DNA of 64,000 bases from SLNP01 sp964568875 (lineage in GTDB: Bacteria; Bacteroidota; Bacteroidia; Bacteroidales; VadinHA17): assembly GCA_964568875.1 (NCBI GenBank), contig CAZMSH010000018.1:1-64000 (forward strand), given 5' to 3'. The translations under genes were made by a program, and so were the position numbers. A model generated the notes under the pieces. It was not told where the DNA came from and ran no database searches. It saw only the letters and a program-made list of their open reading frames with translations. Below, piece by piece: positions 25,924-34,195 of the stretch. Each line of letters starts with the position of its first letter. The stretch's first letter is position 1.

Positions 25924-26517
25924 CTATTTGTTTTTAAAGTTCTTTTTAACTCTTTCGAATTCTTCTCTCACAGACTCTTTTATGTTATGGACGTTTACAG
26001 GGTCACCCCGCATCTCAATTTTCTGAGCCGTTGTCCTGGCTTCGGGCAGTACTATCCAGAGTATCAGATAGGCGAAAAGCCCAAGGCCACCTGCAAGTAT
26101 CAGGGCCAGAAATATTACCCGTGGTATAATGGGATCAAGGTGCCAATAGGCAGCCATTCCTGAACATACACCACCTATCATCCTGTTGTCAGGGTCACGG
26201 TACATCCTGTGTGAAGAGGTTGAAGCGAATTTGTCACGGGCAGTGTAGCTGTCCTGATCTACAAAATCCTCTGGCCTGCCCATGATTTCCATTACCTCCC
26301 TTACATCACTCATGGTTATTACCTGTCTGAAAGTGCCGAGCCTTGCTCTGAACAACTCGGCCATCCGTGTCTCAATATCTGCCATTATCTCCGACGCGCT
26401 TTCCTCACCTGTGAAGTGAAGCTCCAGCGACCGCAGATAGGCCTTCAGTTCATGGTAGGCATCCTCATCCATGTGAAAAGCATACCCGCCGATATTAATG
26501 TTAACTGTTACCTTCAT
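25924..26517 (-). CDS. PspC-domain protein, short form
   Basis: 197 residues. The N-terminal domain (INIGGYAFHMDEDAYHEL to IMGRPEDFVD) is paralogous to that of the long PspC protein at 24029-25567. A PspC domain follows (about 105-165, HRMYRDPDNRMIGGVCSGMA) with one or two membrane helices and a charged tail. First gene of the operon; its stop is 2 nt from the PadR start, so translation is probably coupled. Confidence 0.85.
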   Translation of the reverse strand: MKVTVNINIGGYAFHMDEDAYHELKAYLRSLELHFTGEESASEIMADIETRMAELFRARLGTFRQVITMSDVREVMEIMGRPEDFVDQDSYTARDKFASTSSHRMYRDPDNRMIGGVCSGMAAYWHLDPIIPRVIFLALILAGGLGLFAYLILWIVLPEARTTAQKIEMRGDPVNVHNIKESVREEFERVKKNFKNK

Positions 26518-26565
26518 GTTGTTATATATTTAATAGTACTTTAAAAAATATAAAAATAGTTTATG

Positions 26566-26606
26566 CAAAGATATATATAAAAATATATACTATGCAATAC
26601 ATAGTA
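26566..26606 (-). promoter_or_regulatory. Promoter and candidate PadR operator of the PspC operon
   Basis: Minus-strand -7 box TATCTTTG (26566-26573) and a TTG (26595-26597) separated by 21 nt, the expected Bacteroidota spacing. A perfect 19-bp palindrome, TACTATG-CAATA-CATAGTA (26588-26606), covers the -33 element, so a bound regulator would block the polymerase. The leader is about 45 nt. Confidence 0.65.
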
Positions 26607-26626
26607 GTAAAAAAATTTAAATATTA

Positions 26627-26682
26627 GGTAAACGGCAGACGAGTGACGGTAAACGGCATCAGGGAATCGGTAAACGGAGGAC
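26627..26682 (+). repeat. Heptamer tandem array E (family 1), 8 units
   Basis: Eight in-phase 7-nt units: GGTAAAC, GGCAGAC, GAGTGAC, GGTAAAC, GGCATCA, GGGAATC, GGTAAAC, GGAGGAC. Three exact GGTAAAC copies recur every 21 nt. It ends 14 nt from the pabA stop codon and lies between pabA and the PspC operon promoter. Confidence 0.75.
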
Positions 26683-26695
26683 TGAGATATCAGAT

Positions 26696-27280
26696 TTACG
26701 ATATGCGGTAATTATCTGGCTGGTGCAGGAAGTTTGACATAATACGGGAGCCTGCGGGGGTCATTACCGATTCGGGGTGGAACTGTACTCCGTGAATGTC
26801 TAGTTCACGATGTCTGACTGCCATTATCCGGTTGTCGTCACTAACGGCCGTAACAATCAGCTCTGAAGGGAAGTCATTCTCTGAAAGAACCCATGAGTGG
26901 TAGAGCCCGGCCTCAAATCTTCCGGGCAGGTCACTGAAGATGTAGTCTGGTTCGGTGATGTTCACCTTTACCTGCCTGCCATGAGACACTTCATCCATGT
27001 TTATCATGCTGGCGCCAAAATGAATGCCTATTGCCTGCAATCCGAGACACACTCCAAGAATTCGTTTTTCAGGGTAACGCCTAAGAATTTCAAACATTGC
27101 GGGGAACTCAGCGGGCAAACCCGGACCAGGGGAAAAGATGATCCGGTCAAAAGCGCCGGGATCAGCCTCAACAGCTTTTTCCGAAGGACTTACTGTAATA
27201 TCTACCGCCCCTGCCTCACGGGCCAGCTGAACCAGGTTCCATGTAAATGAATCGTGATTGTCGACAATAAGAAGTTTCAT
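26696..27280 (-). CDS. pabA: Aminodeoxychorismate/anthranilate synthase glutaminase component
   Basis: 194 residues, class I glutamine amidotransferase. Marks: IVDNHDSFTWNLVQ at the start, FSPGPGLP near 49-56, nucleophile C78 in LGVCLGLQ, and H168/E170 in VQFHPES. It supplies ammonia to a chorismate-binding partner. The divergent gene at 28203 is of PabB type and no trpE is nearby, so the folate (p-aminobenzoate) role is favoured over tryptophan. It follows the SDR gene by 15 nt on the same strand. Confidence 0.85.
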   Translation of the reverse strand: MKLLIVDNHDSFTWNLVQLAREAGAVDITVSPSEKAVEADPGAFDRIIFSPGPGLPAEFPAMFEILRRYPEKRILGVCLGLQAIGIHFGASMINMDEVSHGRQVKVNITEPDYIFSDLPGRFEAGLYHSWVLSENDFPSELIVTAVSDDNRIMAVRHRELDIHGVQFHPESVMTPAGSRIMSNFLHQPDNYRIS

Positions 27281-27295
27281 CTCTTTCAGGTAAGT

Positions 27296-28069
27296 TCAGC
27301 TGCGCAGGTATGATGCACCGTTGACGTCAATGATTCCACCGGTCATATATTCGAATCCCTCTGCGGCGAACATCACCACCGTTCTGGCCACCTCAACCGG
27401 CTGCGCCACCCTGTTCAGCGGACTCTGTCGCTTGATACTATCGCCTGCAGGGCCGTTAAGCACTTCTGCTGCCATATCTGTTTCCGTGAATCCCGGTGCC
27501 ACCACTCCTACAGTAATATTATATGGTGCCAGGTACTGGGCGAGAGACTGGCTCATGGAGTTCAGTCCTGCTTTGCTGGCACCATAGGCAGGATGCCCGG
27601 GTTCCCCCCTGAAAGCGCCGCGCGAGGAGATATTAACGATCTTGCCGCCACCCTTTTCAATCATATGCCGTGCCGCCAGGTAGCATACGTTCGCAGCGCC
27701 GGTAAGATTGACAGAGATTGTCTCATTCCAACGTGCCTGCCATTCACTGAAGCCGATGTCAGCAATCCGGTGCTCAGTGAAGATTCCGGCATTGTTTACC
27801 ACGACATCTATGTGTCCATATAGGTCTGTAACCTCACTGAATACTTTTTCAATGGCCTCAGGGTCAGCAACGTCAAGGCAGAAGGCTTTATGCATCCCCC
27901 TGCCATCAAGTTCTTTCAGCGTTCGTTCCGCTTCCTCCCGGTTAGCTCTGTAGGTTATTATTACACCGGCATTCAGTTGCGCAAACAGTATGGCACAGGC
28001 CTTACCTATTCCGCGCGATCCGCCGGTTATGAGAACATTTTTTCCCGAAAAGTCAAAATTGATATCCAT
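27296..28069 (-). CDS. SDR-family oxidoreductase (FabG-like)
   Basis: 257 residues, classical short-chain dehydrogenase. NAD(P) motif TGGSRGIG (residues 15-22), NNAG at 92-95, and the catalytic triad S148, Y162, K166 (AYGASKAGL). The C-terminus ends with GGIIDVNGASYL. Substrate unknown; the FabG-like sequence suggests a 3-oxoacyl or similar ketone. It shares an operon with pabA and a probable promoter at 28130-28137. A pterin-related role next to pabA/pabB would be attractive but has no direct support. Confidence 0.9.
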   Translation of the reverse strand: MDINFDFSGKNVLITGGSRGIGKACAILFAQLNAGVIITYRANREEAERTLKELDGRGMHKAFCLDVADPEAIEKVFSEVTDLYGHIDVVVNNAGIFTEHRIADIGFSEWQARWNETISVNLTGAANVCYLAARHMIEKGGGKIVNISSRGAFRGEPGHPAYGASKAGLNSMSQSLAQYLAPYNITVGVVAPGFTETDMAAEVLNGPAGDSIKRQSPLNRVAQPVEVARTVVMFAAEGFEYMTGGIIDVNGASYLRS

Positions 28070-28129
28070 GTTGTCAGGGTTAATATAAAACTAGCTTATG
28101 TGATTATAGATTTGTCACGGCTAAAGGTA

Positions 28130-28137
28130 CAAAATTA
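28130..28137 (-). promoter_or_regulatory. -7 box for the SDR-pabA operon
   Basis: TAATTTTG on the minus strand, exact TAnnTTTG, 60 nt before the SDR start. No TTG at the expected -33 distance. Confidence 0.4.
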
Positions 28138-28202
28138 GTGCATTCCGGGGCATCGATGAGCGATCGACTCTCACCAGATTAAATATTCATGGTTCTCAGC
28201 GA

Positions 28203-29288
28203 ATGGCAGCTGAAGTGAAGTTCATATCTTTGCAGGAACACAAAAACACCCTGATGCTTAATCTGCCTCCCGACAAGATGGAAATGATGGATAACCTTGG
28301 TAGCAGGGGGATTCCTTTCCTGTTTGCAGTCTCTTTCGATGGCAGTGAAGTTTTTGTCTGGAAACATGATGAAATACCGTCAGGAGTGAAATTCTCGGTT
28401 CCGCTACTCAAACAAAACAGGAGGAAGAAAACAGATTATAGGAAAGGAACCTTTACAACGGGACACCAGGCAACGGTTCCTCGGTCAAAGCCAGGAGGTA
28501 TTGGGAAATTTGATCTTACACCTGTTGAATTTGAGCGTTACAATAAGGCCTTCGAAAAGGTAATGGTCCATCTAAAGAGAGGCGATACTTATCTTATCAA
28601 CCTTACAATGCCGACAGCTATTGATTCGCCTCTGACACTGCAGGAGATATTCGACCTGAGCGATTCACCCTACAAACTTCTGATCAGCGAAAGGTTCGTC
28701 TGCTTTTCTCCCGAAATATTCGTCCGTATAACCGACGGTATCATTAGCTCCTTTCCGATGAAGGGAACCATTGATGCCACTGCTCCCGGGGCTGAGAAGA
28801 TAATACTTGCTGACAAGAAGGAACTGGCAGAGCATAACACCATCGTCGATCTTATCAGAAACGACCTGAGTATGGTAGCAAAAGAGGTGAGAGTGAAGAG
28901 GTACAGGTATATAGACAGAATTGAGACAAACAGGGGCCCATTGTTGCAGGTTAGTTCAGAAATAACCGGAGTTATGGAGGATCACATGTCAGGGAAAATT
29001 GGCACCCTGATGTCACGATTACTGCCGGCCGGCTCTGTAACCGGTGCTCCGAAGGAGAAAACAGTGGAGATAATAGCAGAGGCCGAGGGTTACGACAGAG
29101 GCTTTTATACCGGCGTCTTCGGGTGGTTCGATGGTAAAGATCTCGACTGCGGAGTGATGATCAGATTTGTTGAGAGTCACAACGGGAAGTTAATCTACAA
29201 GAGCGGCGGAGGTATTACCGCGCTAAGTGTCCCTGAGTCGGAATATAGCGAGCTGGTTAGGAAGGTGTATGTGCCGGTTAAGGGGTAG
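28203..29288 (+). CDS. pabB: Aminodeoxychorismate synthase component I, short form
   Basis: 361 residues in the longest reading; comparison with short PabB proteins and the -7 box at 28225 suggest the true start is an ATG at 28278-28287 (about 335 residues, beginning near DNLGSRGIPFLFAV). The chorismate-binding domain is complete: YLINLTMPT, SFPMKGTIDAT, HNTIVDLIRNDLSMVA, GPLLQVSSEITG and GSVTGAPKEKTVEII. With PabA it makes 4-amino-4-deoxychorismate for folate. The stop lies exactly where the assembly gap begins; the same end is repeated after the gap (stop at 29441-29443). Confidence 0.9.
   Translation: MAAEVKFISLQEHKNTLMLNLPPDKMEMMDNLGSRGIPFLFAVSFDGSEVFVWKHDEIPSGVKFSVPLLKQNRRKKTDYRKGTFTTGHQATVPRSKPGGIGKFDLTPVEFERYNKAFEKVMVHLKRGDTYLINLTMPTAIDSPLTLQEIFDLSDSPYKLLISERFVCFSPEIFVRITDGIISSFPMKGTIDATAPGAEKIILADKKELAEHNTIVDLIRNDLSMVAKEVRVKRYRYIDRIETNRGPLLQVSSEITGVMEDHMSGKIGTLMSRLLPAGSVTGAPKEKTVEIIAEAEGYDRGFYTGVFGWFDGKDLDCGVMIRFVESHNGKLIYKSGGGITALSVPESEYSELVRKVYVPVKG
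28225..28232 (+). promoter_or_regulatory. -7 box that argues for a later pabB start
   Basis: TATCTTTG, exact TAnnTTTG, lies 23 nt inside the longest pabB reading frame. If used, translation would start at a downstream ATG: 28254, or more likely one of those at 28278-28287. Confidence 0.4.
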
Positions 29289-29289
29289 A
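29235..29289 (+). repeat. 55-bp duplicated gap flank, left copy
   Basis: Identical to 29390-29444 and directly adjacent to the N-run. It comprises the last 51 nt of pabB with its stop plus one base. It is most likely an unmerged assembly overlap rather than a biological duplication. Confidence 0.9.
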
Positions 29290-29389
29290 NNNNNNNNNNN
29301 NNNNNNNNNNNNNNNNNNNNNNNNNNNNNNNNNNNNNNNNNNNNNNNNNNNNNNNNNNNNNNNNNNNNNNNNNNNNNNNNNNNNNNNNN
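29290..29389. other. Assembly gap of exactly 100 N
   Basis: A run of 100 undetermined bases, a standard placeholder length. Because both flanks carry the same 55 bp, the real distance is probably a negative gap, meaning that the contigs overlap. Confidence 0.97.
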
Positions 29390-29444
29390 GAGTCGGAATA
29401 TAGCGAGCTGGTTAGGAAGGTGTATGTGCCGGTTAAGGGGTAGA
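29390..29444 (+). repeat. 55-bp duplicated gap flank, right copy
   Basis: Identical to 29235-29289; it restarts with the pabB C-terminus and stop and then continues into the decamer array. Confidence 0.9.
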
Positions 29445-29520
29445 AGGGAGTAGAATGGCGTAAGGGGAGTAAGGGGTGTAGAATGGCGAAATGGCATATA
29501 AGGGCATAATGGCATAAAAG
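29441..29520 (+). repeat. Degenerate 9-10-nt tandem array (family 2) at the pabB stop
   Basis: Starting with the pabB TAG itself: TAGAAGGGAG, TAGAATGGCG, TAAGGGGAG, TAAGGGGTG, TAGAATGGCG, AAATGGCAT, ATAAGGGCAT, AATGGCAT, AAAAGGG. Unit length varies from 8 to 10. The GGCGTA/GGCATA core is that of the arrays at 13260 and 16031 (reverse complement). A GC-rich stretch able to form a GGTGC...GCACC stem follows at about 29538-29570. Confidence 0.7.
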
Positions 29521-29638
29521 GGTGATAGGAGCGGGGCCGGGGTGCAGGCGGAGCGAAGCGGAGTCCCGCACCGAAGGTCGGGAGCGTTGGGCGTAGGGTT
29601 ATTATGTTTTTTATATCTTTAAGGGTTAAAGAATTTAC

Positions 29639-30625
29639 ATGAAGAGATACAGATGGGGTATACTGGCTCCGGGAAGAATAGCCGAAAAATTTGCTGAAGG
29701 CCTTAAGCTGCTTGATAATGCAATACTGTATGCTGTTGGATCACGCGATCTGGCCAGGGCAGATGATTTCGCTCACAGACATGGATTTGAAAAAGCATAT
29801 GGCAGTTATAAAGACCTTGTTTCTGATCCTGACCTCGATGTGGTTTATGTGGCCTCTCCGCATTCGCACCATCGTGAACATACACTGCTGTGTCTTGGCC
29901 ACGGCAAACATGTTATCTGTGAGAAAGCATTCGCACTGAACCTTAAAGAGGTCAGAGAAATGATTGTGGCCGCTAAAGAGAAGGGTCTTTTCCTTATGGA
30001 GGCCCTGTGGCCTCCTTTTCAGCCGTCATATCTCGAGGCCGACCGCATTATCAGGAGCAGGGAAATGGGTGATGTGGTAACGATGGCAGGCCGCTTTGGA
30101 TTCATAGCTCCATACGATCCTGAGGCCCGTACATATGACCTCGCCCTGGGCGGCGGATCGCTCCTCGACATTGGCATATATCCTATAATGGATATTCTCC
30201 GATATATGGGCCTGCCTGACAAGATATCGGCAATTGCCTCGTTTGCCCCATCAGGGGCTGATGACAGCGTACTTGCGGTACTGGGCTATCCTGACGGACG
30301 CAAGGCTACAGCATACAGCTCGTTTGTTGAGGATGCTGGTGTAGGAACTACGATAATACTCGAACAAGGGAGATTAATCCTCGAAAGAACCCGTAGTATG
30401 GGCCAGAAGCTGATAATAGAAAAAGCCGGAAAAGAACCGGTGGTGAAAACATTTCAACCCATGGCTTCAGGGTTTTCATATGAAGCTGCGGAGGTCATGA
30501 GATGCCTTGACGCAGGCAAAACTGAAAGTGATATCGTCCCCCACGCTTTCAGCTACGACCTTATGAGCCTCCTCGACAGTGTGCGTGAAGCAGCCGGAAT
30601 AGTATACCCGGAAAGAGATTTGTAA
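29639..30625 (+). CDS. Gfo/Idh/MocA family NAD(P)-dependent oxidoreductase
   Basis: 328 residues. N-terminal Rossmann fold with WGILAPGRIAEKFAEG and the VYVASPHSHH strand-loop. The family EKP motif appears as CEKAFAL near residues 97-103. The C-terminal alpha/beta domain has GGGSLLDIGIYPIMDI, whose D and H/Y positions fit a dimeric dihydrodiol dehydrogenase-like subgroup. It oxidises or reduces a sugar or related polyol. Cytoplasmic. It is 40 bp upstream of the DUF5695-like glycosidase gene on the same strand, suggesting a shared sugar pathway. Confidence 0.9.
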   Translation: MKRYRWGILAPGRIAEKFAEGLKLLDNAILYAVGSRDLARADDFAHRHGFEKAYGSYKDLVSDPDLDVVYVASPHSHHREHTLLCLGHGKHVICEKAFALNLKEVREMIVAAKEKGLFLMEALWPPFQPSYLEADRIIRSREMGDVVTMAGRFGFIAPYDPEARTYDLALGGGSLLDIGIYPIMDILRYMGLPDKISAIASFAPSGADDSVLAVLGYPDGRKATAYSSFVEDAGVGTTIILEQGRLILERTRSMGQKLIIEKAGKEPVVKTFQPMASGFSYEAAEVMRCLDAGKTESDIVPHAFSYDLMSLLDSVREAAGIVYPERDL

Positions 30626-30665
30626 CAGGAAAAGAGTAAGGTTTAAAAGATTTAAACAGATTAAG

Positions 30666-33416
30666 ATGAAAAAAATGGGGGTATTGAGATCATTAGGGGT
30701 TATTCTCCTGGTTTATTTAATTGTACCAGGTATTTCAGCCCAAAGAGCCGGAGCCTACAGGCTTGAGAATGAAAGCATCGTTGCAGAGATATCGAGAAAC
30801 GGACTGACGTCGGTTGTCAGTCCCAAAGATCCGTACAGGGCTAATGTTGTAGGTCAGGGAGCCTGGGGCCGACCGACGGTGCGATATAAGATACTCGAAG
30901 GCGACTGGCTTGAGATCTTTAACGGTGCCAGGAGTATTGAGAAGAGGCCTGACGGGTCAGTGACCATAACCGATTTCCAGCCTGGCATGCCTCAGAAACT
31001 GGAACAACGCTATTACCTTACCCCGAAAGGACTTGATCTAGACATAACGGTGGAAGCCACAATGAAATGGGAATTTACCATCGGTGACATGGTGATCAAT
31101 TTCGGCACCAACAGGCCGGGTGGCGGTACCCCGGAATATATATTTGAGGAGTGCTATACGCAGCACCAGTATATATCAGGTAATGGATCGTTTATCTATT
31201 ATGCAAGACCATCTGGAACTCCTCCTTATCTGATGGTTTTGCCTAAGGAGGGTACCGGACTGGAGTACTTTGACGGGTCAGGGGTATATATTCACTCATT
31301 TCTTGCAGGTAACAGTGTTTCAAGCGGAACCTGGCGGCAGGAACATACCACAAAGAAGGTCGGCGCTGCAGAGAGTGAGAACGGTAAGCTCAGTTACGGC
31401 TTCAAATTCAGATGGGCCGACAGCTATGATCATATGCGGCAGATTCTGTATGAAGAAGGTCTTTTCGACATTAGGGTAGTACCAGGGATGTCGGTTCCTA
31501 ACGATCTTACCGCAATGTTCTCATTGCATACACAGAATGATATCTATTCGATAGTAGCTGAATTTCCTGAGAGCACAGAAATACAATATCTTGGAGAGAA
31601 ACTCCCCGATCACCACGTTTATGAGGTTAAATTTGACCGGCTGGGTGAGAATATGCTGACTGTTCATTATAACGACGGACAAAAGACTTACCTCGAGTTC
31701 TTTTCGACCGAACCTGTGGAAACGCTTATTAAAAAGCGCTCGTCATTCATCGTCAACAAACAACAGCACAGGGATCCTTCAAAGTGGTACAATGGCCTCT
31801 ATTCGGTTTACGATATGGGCAACAGTATATTGAGGAGTCCTGATGATACAGACGGATTTGACTTCTGGTGGGGGTACGTACTTACATGTGATGATCCGGC
31901 TCTTTGCAAGGCCCCGTATGTGGCTGCAAAGAATGTATATTTTCCTGTTGACGAAGAGATTGAATCGGTAGAGTATTACATTGAAAATTTCGTATGGGAT
32001 AAACTGCAGCGCACTGACAAGGATGACCCATATCCTTATGGTATTTACGGTGTTCCGAACTGGGTAGTGGCAAGAGATATTGACGCCAGGGCGGGCATCA
32101 GGAGTCGCCAGCTGGACAGGATGCAGGTGTGGCGCTCATATGATTACCCGCACATCTTCATGTTGTATTATCACATGTATGAGATCGCTAAAATGTACCC
32201 CGGGAAAGTCAGTTACCTCGATGCCGCCGGATATCTCGAAAGGGCCTTCCAGACGGCTAAAGGATTTTTTCTCTACCCGTATGAGATATGGGGCGAGTAT
32301 TACAAGGCCTATGAGATTGGGTGCTATAACGAGCTTGTGATTGAGGATATAATAGCCGCGCTGGAACTTGAAGGCAGGCAGAAGGATGCCGACTGGCTCA
32401 GGGGAGAGTATGAGAAGAAGGTAAAGTTTTTTATATATGATAATAAATATCCGTTCAGTTCCGAATATGCTTTTGACCGTACTGCTTTTGAATCGAGCCA
32501 TGCCTTTGCAAAGTATGGTGTTCTGAATGTAATGAAACCCGATACCAACCTGTGGTATGACAAAACCAGAGAGGTGTGGTACTCGCATCCTGTAGTAAAA
32601 CAGAGTGATGCCCGTGAGTTTATGGAGAGGCAGCTGTATGCAGGACTGACTGTCAGGGGTTGGCTTGAGACAACATATTTCCAGCTCGGTGCCGACAACG
32701 GAATGAGTTACATGGCTAAGATGGGAGGATGGTCAATACTAGACTATGGCAAGTATTTCGCTGAGAAACCGTGGGACTGGCTGCAGCTGGGGTATGCATC
32801 ATACCTGAGCTCATGGTCGCTGATGAATACCGGTACTCCTGAATCAGATTGGGGATTCTGGGCCCCAGGCGAGGAGAATGACGGTGCGATGGGCTGGGCG
32901 TTTATTTCATCAAAACGAGGACGCGCGTGGATAAGAAAGGATTACGACAGAGGGGCATGGATGTACGACGGAGAGGCCGATCTAGGTAATGGCGCTGCCA
33001 TCAGGATCGCTGAAACAATACTTACCAACGACCCGCTGTTCGGGTGGATGGCTTATGGCGGAATATTGACGGAGAACAGGAGAGATTTCTCGATCTTACC
33101 ACGTGACGGATTGAGAAACAGGTTTTCGATAATAACAGGAGACCGGGCACTAAGCATCAGGTTAGCAAGAGATGGTTTTATGGAGAACAGGGAGATAGTT
33201 GCTGATAAAGGCCTTAAAAAGGTTAGCTTTACGCTCGAAAACCGCACTCACGATGCGCATAATACAGAAATGATAGTGACCACAATTCCGGGCAGTAATA
33301 TTAGGGTTACTCTCGACGGGAAGGCAATAAGACCAAATCAGGTTTCAGGTTCAGTGCAGAGCTTTATTCTTCCGGTTTCAGGTAGATCTCATAATGTGAC
33401 AATATCGTACAATTAG
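30666..33416 (+). CDS. Secreted DUF5695-like protein, probable six-hairpin glycoside hydrolase
   Basis: 916 residues with a signal peptide (cleavage near ISAQRA). The N-terminal 330 residues are beta-rich. The region about 380-730 is rich in aromatic helices (DFWWGYVLTCDD, YPHIFMLYYHMYEIAKMYPG, WGEYYKAYEIGCYNELV) typical of an alpha/alpha toroid, and the C-terminal 100 residues form a beta-sandwich. The overall organisation recalls DUF5695 proteins and six-hairpin glycosidases. No activity can be assigned. It lies between an oxidoreductase and sugar-modifying enzymes. Confidence 0.65.
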   Translation: MKKMGVLRSLGVILLVYLIVPGISAQRAGAYRLENESIVAEISRNGLTSVVSPKDPYRANVVGQGAWGRPTVRYKILEGDWLEIFNGARSIEKRPDGSVTITDFQPGMPQKLEQRYYLTPKGLDLDITVEATMKWEFTIGDMVINFGTNRPGGGTPEYIFEECYTQHQYISGNGSFIYYARPSGTPPYLMVLPKEGTGLEYFDGSGVYIHSFLAGNSVSSGTWRQEHTTKKVGAAESENGKLSYGFKFRWADSYDHMRQILYEEGLFDIRVVPGMSVPNDLTAMFSLHTQNDIYSIVAEFPESTEIQYLGEKLPDHHVYEVKFDRLGENMLTVHYNDGQKTYLEFFSTEPVETLIKKRSSFIVNKQQHRDPSKWYNGLYSVYDMGNSILRSPDDTDGFDFWWGYVLTCDDPALCKAPYVAAKNVYFPVDEEIESVEYYIENFVWDKLQRTDKDDPYPYGIYGVPNWVVARDIDARAGIRSRQLDRMQVWRSYDYPHIFMLYYHMYEIAKMYPGKVSYLDAAGYLERAFQTAKGFFLYPYEIWGEYYKAYEIGCYNELVIEDIIAALELEGRQKDADWLRGEYEKKVKFFIYDNKYPFSSEYAFDRTAFESSHAFAKYGVLNVMKPDTNLWYDKTREVWYSHPVVKQSDAREFMERQLYAGLTVRGWLETTYFQLGADNGMSYMAKMGGWSILDYGKYFAEKPWDWLQLGYASYLSSWSLMNTGTPESDWGFWAPGEENDGAMGWAFISSKRGRAWIRKDYDRGAWMYDGEADLGNGAAIRIAETILTNDPLFGWMAYGGILTENRRDFSILPRDGLRNRFSIITGDRALSIRLARDGFMENREIVADKGLKKVSFTLENRTHDAHNTEMIVTTIPGSNIRVTLDGKAIRPNQVSGSVQSFILPVSGRSHNVTISYN

Positions 33417-33451
33417 AAAAATAATATCCAGGGTTTTTGCAGAAAGTGGAA

Positions 33452-34183
33452 ATGAGCAAAGAGACATCAATGAATGAGCCGGCCGGGGTTAAGGCCTGGT
33501 ATAATGGCTTTAGCGGCAGGCAGGTTAGTACAGGGGTGAACCTCAGACACTTCCGGCTGATGAATGAACTTATTGCCGGAGGTCTGAACCGCACAAATAG
33601 CGTGCTTGAGGCTGGCTGCGGTGTGGGAACCCTGACCTCCCTGTTACATTCATACATCAGGCGCGGTAAGATAGTCTCCATCGATATCAGTGATAAGTCG
33701 GTGGCAATAGCTGCTGGGCGATTCCCGAAGTCGAAAAGGGTGGAGTTTATTGCCACTGATATTTTAAATTTTCAATATCCTGAAAAATTCGATTTCATAA
33801 TCCTCGCCGACGTGCTTGAACACATACCAGTTGATCAGCACAAGGCGCTGATTGGGGTACTTGCTGCCCATATGCATGCTGACTCACAGATATTCATTAA
33901 CATCCCCCATCCTCAGGCCCTCGACTACATAAGAGAGACTAAGCCGGAACAGCTTCAGATAATTGACCAGTCCCTTAGTGCCGATAAGCTGATGGAGGAT
34001 ATATATGATAACGGTCTTAGCCTTGTGAGTTATCGTTCATATTCCCTCTTTAACCGTGAGCATGACTATGTACTCATATGGCTCAGTAATAAAGCAGGGA
34101 CAACTCTTCACCCCCTGCCCAAGCTATGTATAATTAGAAGGAAACTGGCCGCAAGAATCGGGTTTTTCATCTCTCGTTTATGA
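33452..34183 (+). CDS. Class I SAM-dependent methyltransferase
   Basis: 243 residues from the ATG at 33452 (alternative starts 33437 or 33470). The SAM-binding motif I is VLEAGCGVGTLTS, followed by an acidic SIDISDKS (motif II) and FDFIILADVLEHIP (motif IV), the methyltransferase type 11/12 pattern. The next gene, 12 nt away, is a glycosyltransferase, so the target may be a glycan or lipid-linked sugar; this is inferred from context. No signal peptide. Confidence 0.85.
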   Translation: MSKETSMNEPAGVKAWYNGFSGRQVSTGVNLRHFRLMNELIAGGLNRTNSVLEAGCGVGTLTSLLHSYIRRGKIVSIDISDKSVAIAAGRFPKSKRVEFIATDILNFQYPEKFDFIILADVLEHIPVDQHKALIGVLAAHMHADSQIFINIPHPQALDYIRETKPEQLQIIDQSLSADKLMEDIYDNGLSLVSYRSYSLFNREHDYVLIWLSNKAGTTLHPLPKLCIIRRKLAARIGFFISRL

Positions 34184-34195
34184 ACAGTCAGATGT

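Noticed and set aside
26696..29288. Tryptophan operon (trpG/trpE)
   Set aside because: The chorismate-binding gene is of short PabB type and no other trp genes are adjacent.
29195..29571. Minus-strand frames spanning the N gap
   Set aside because: They translate undetermined bases and repeat DNA; artefacts of the gap and the decamer array.
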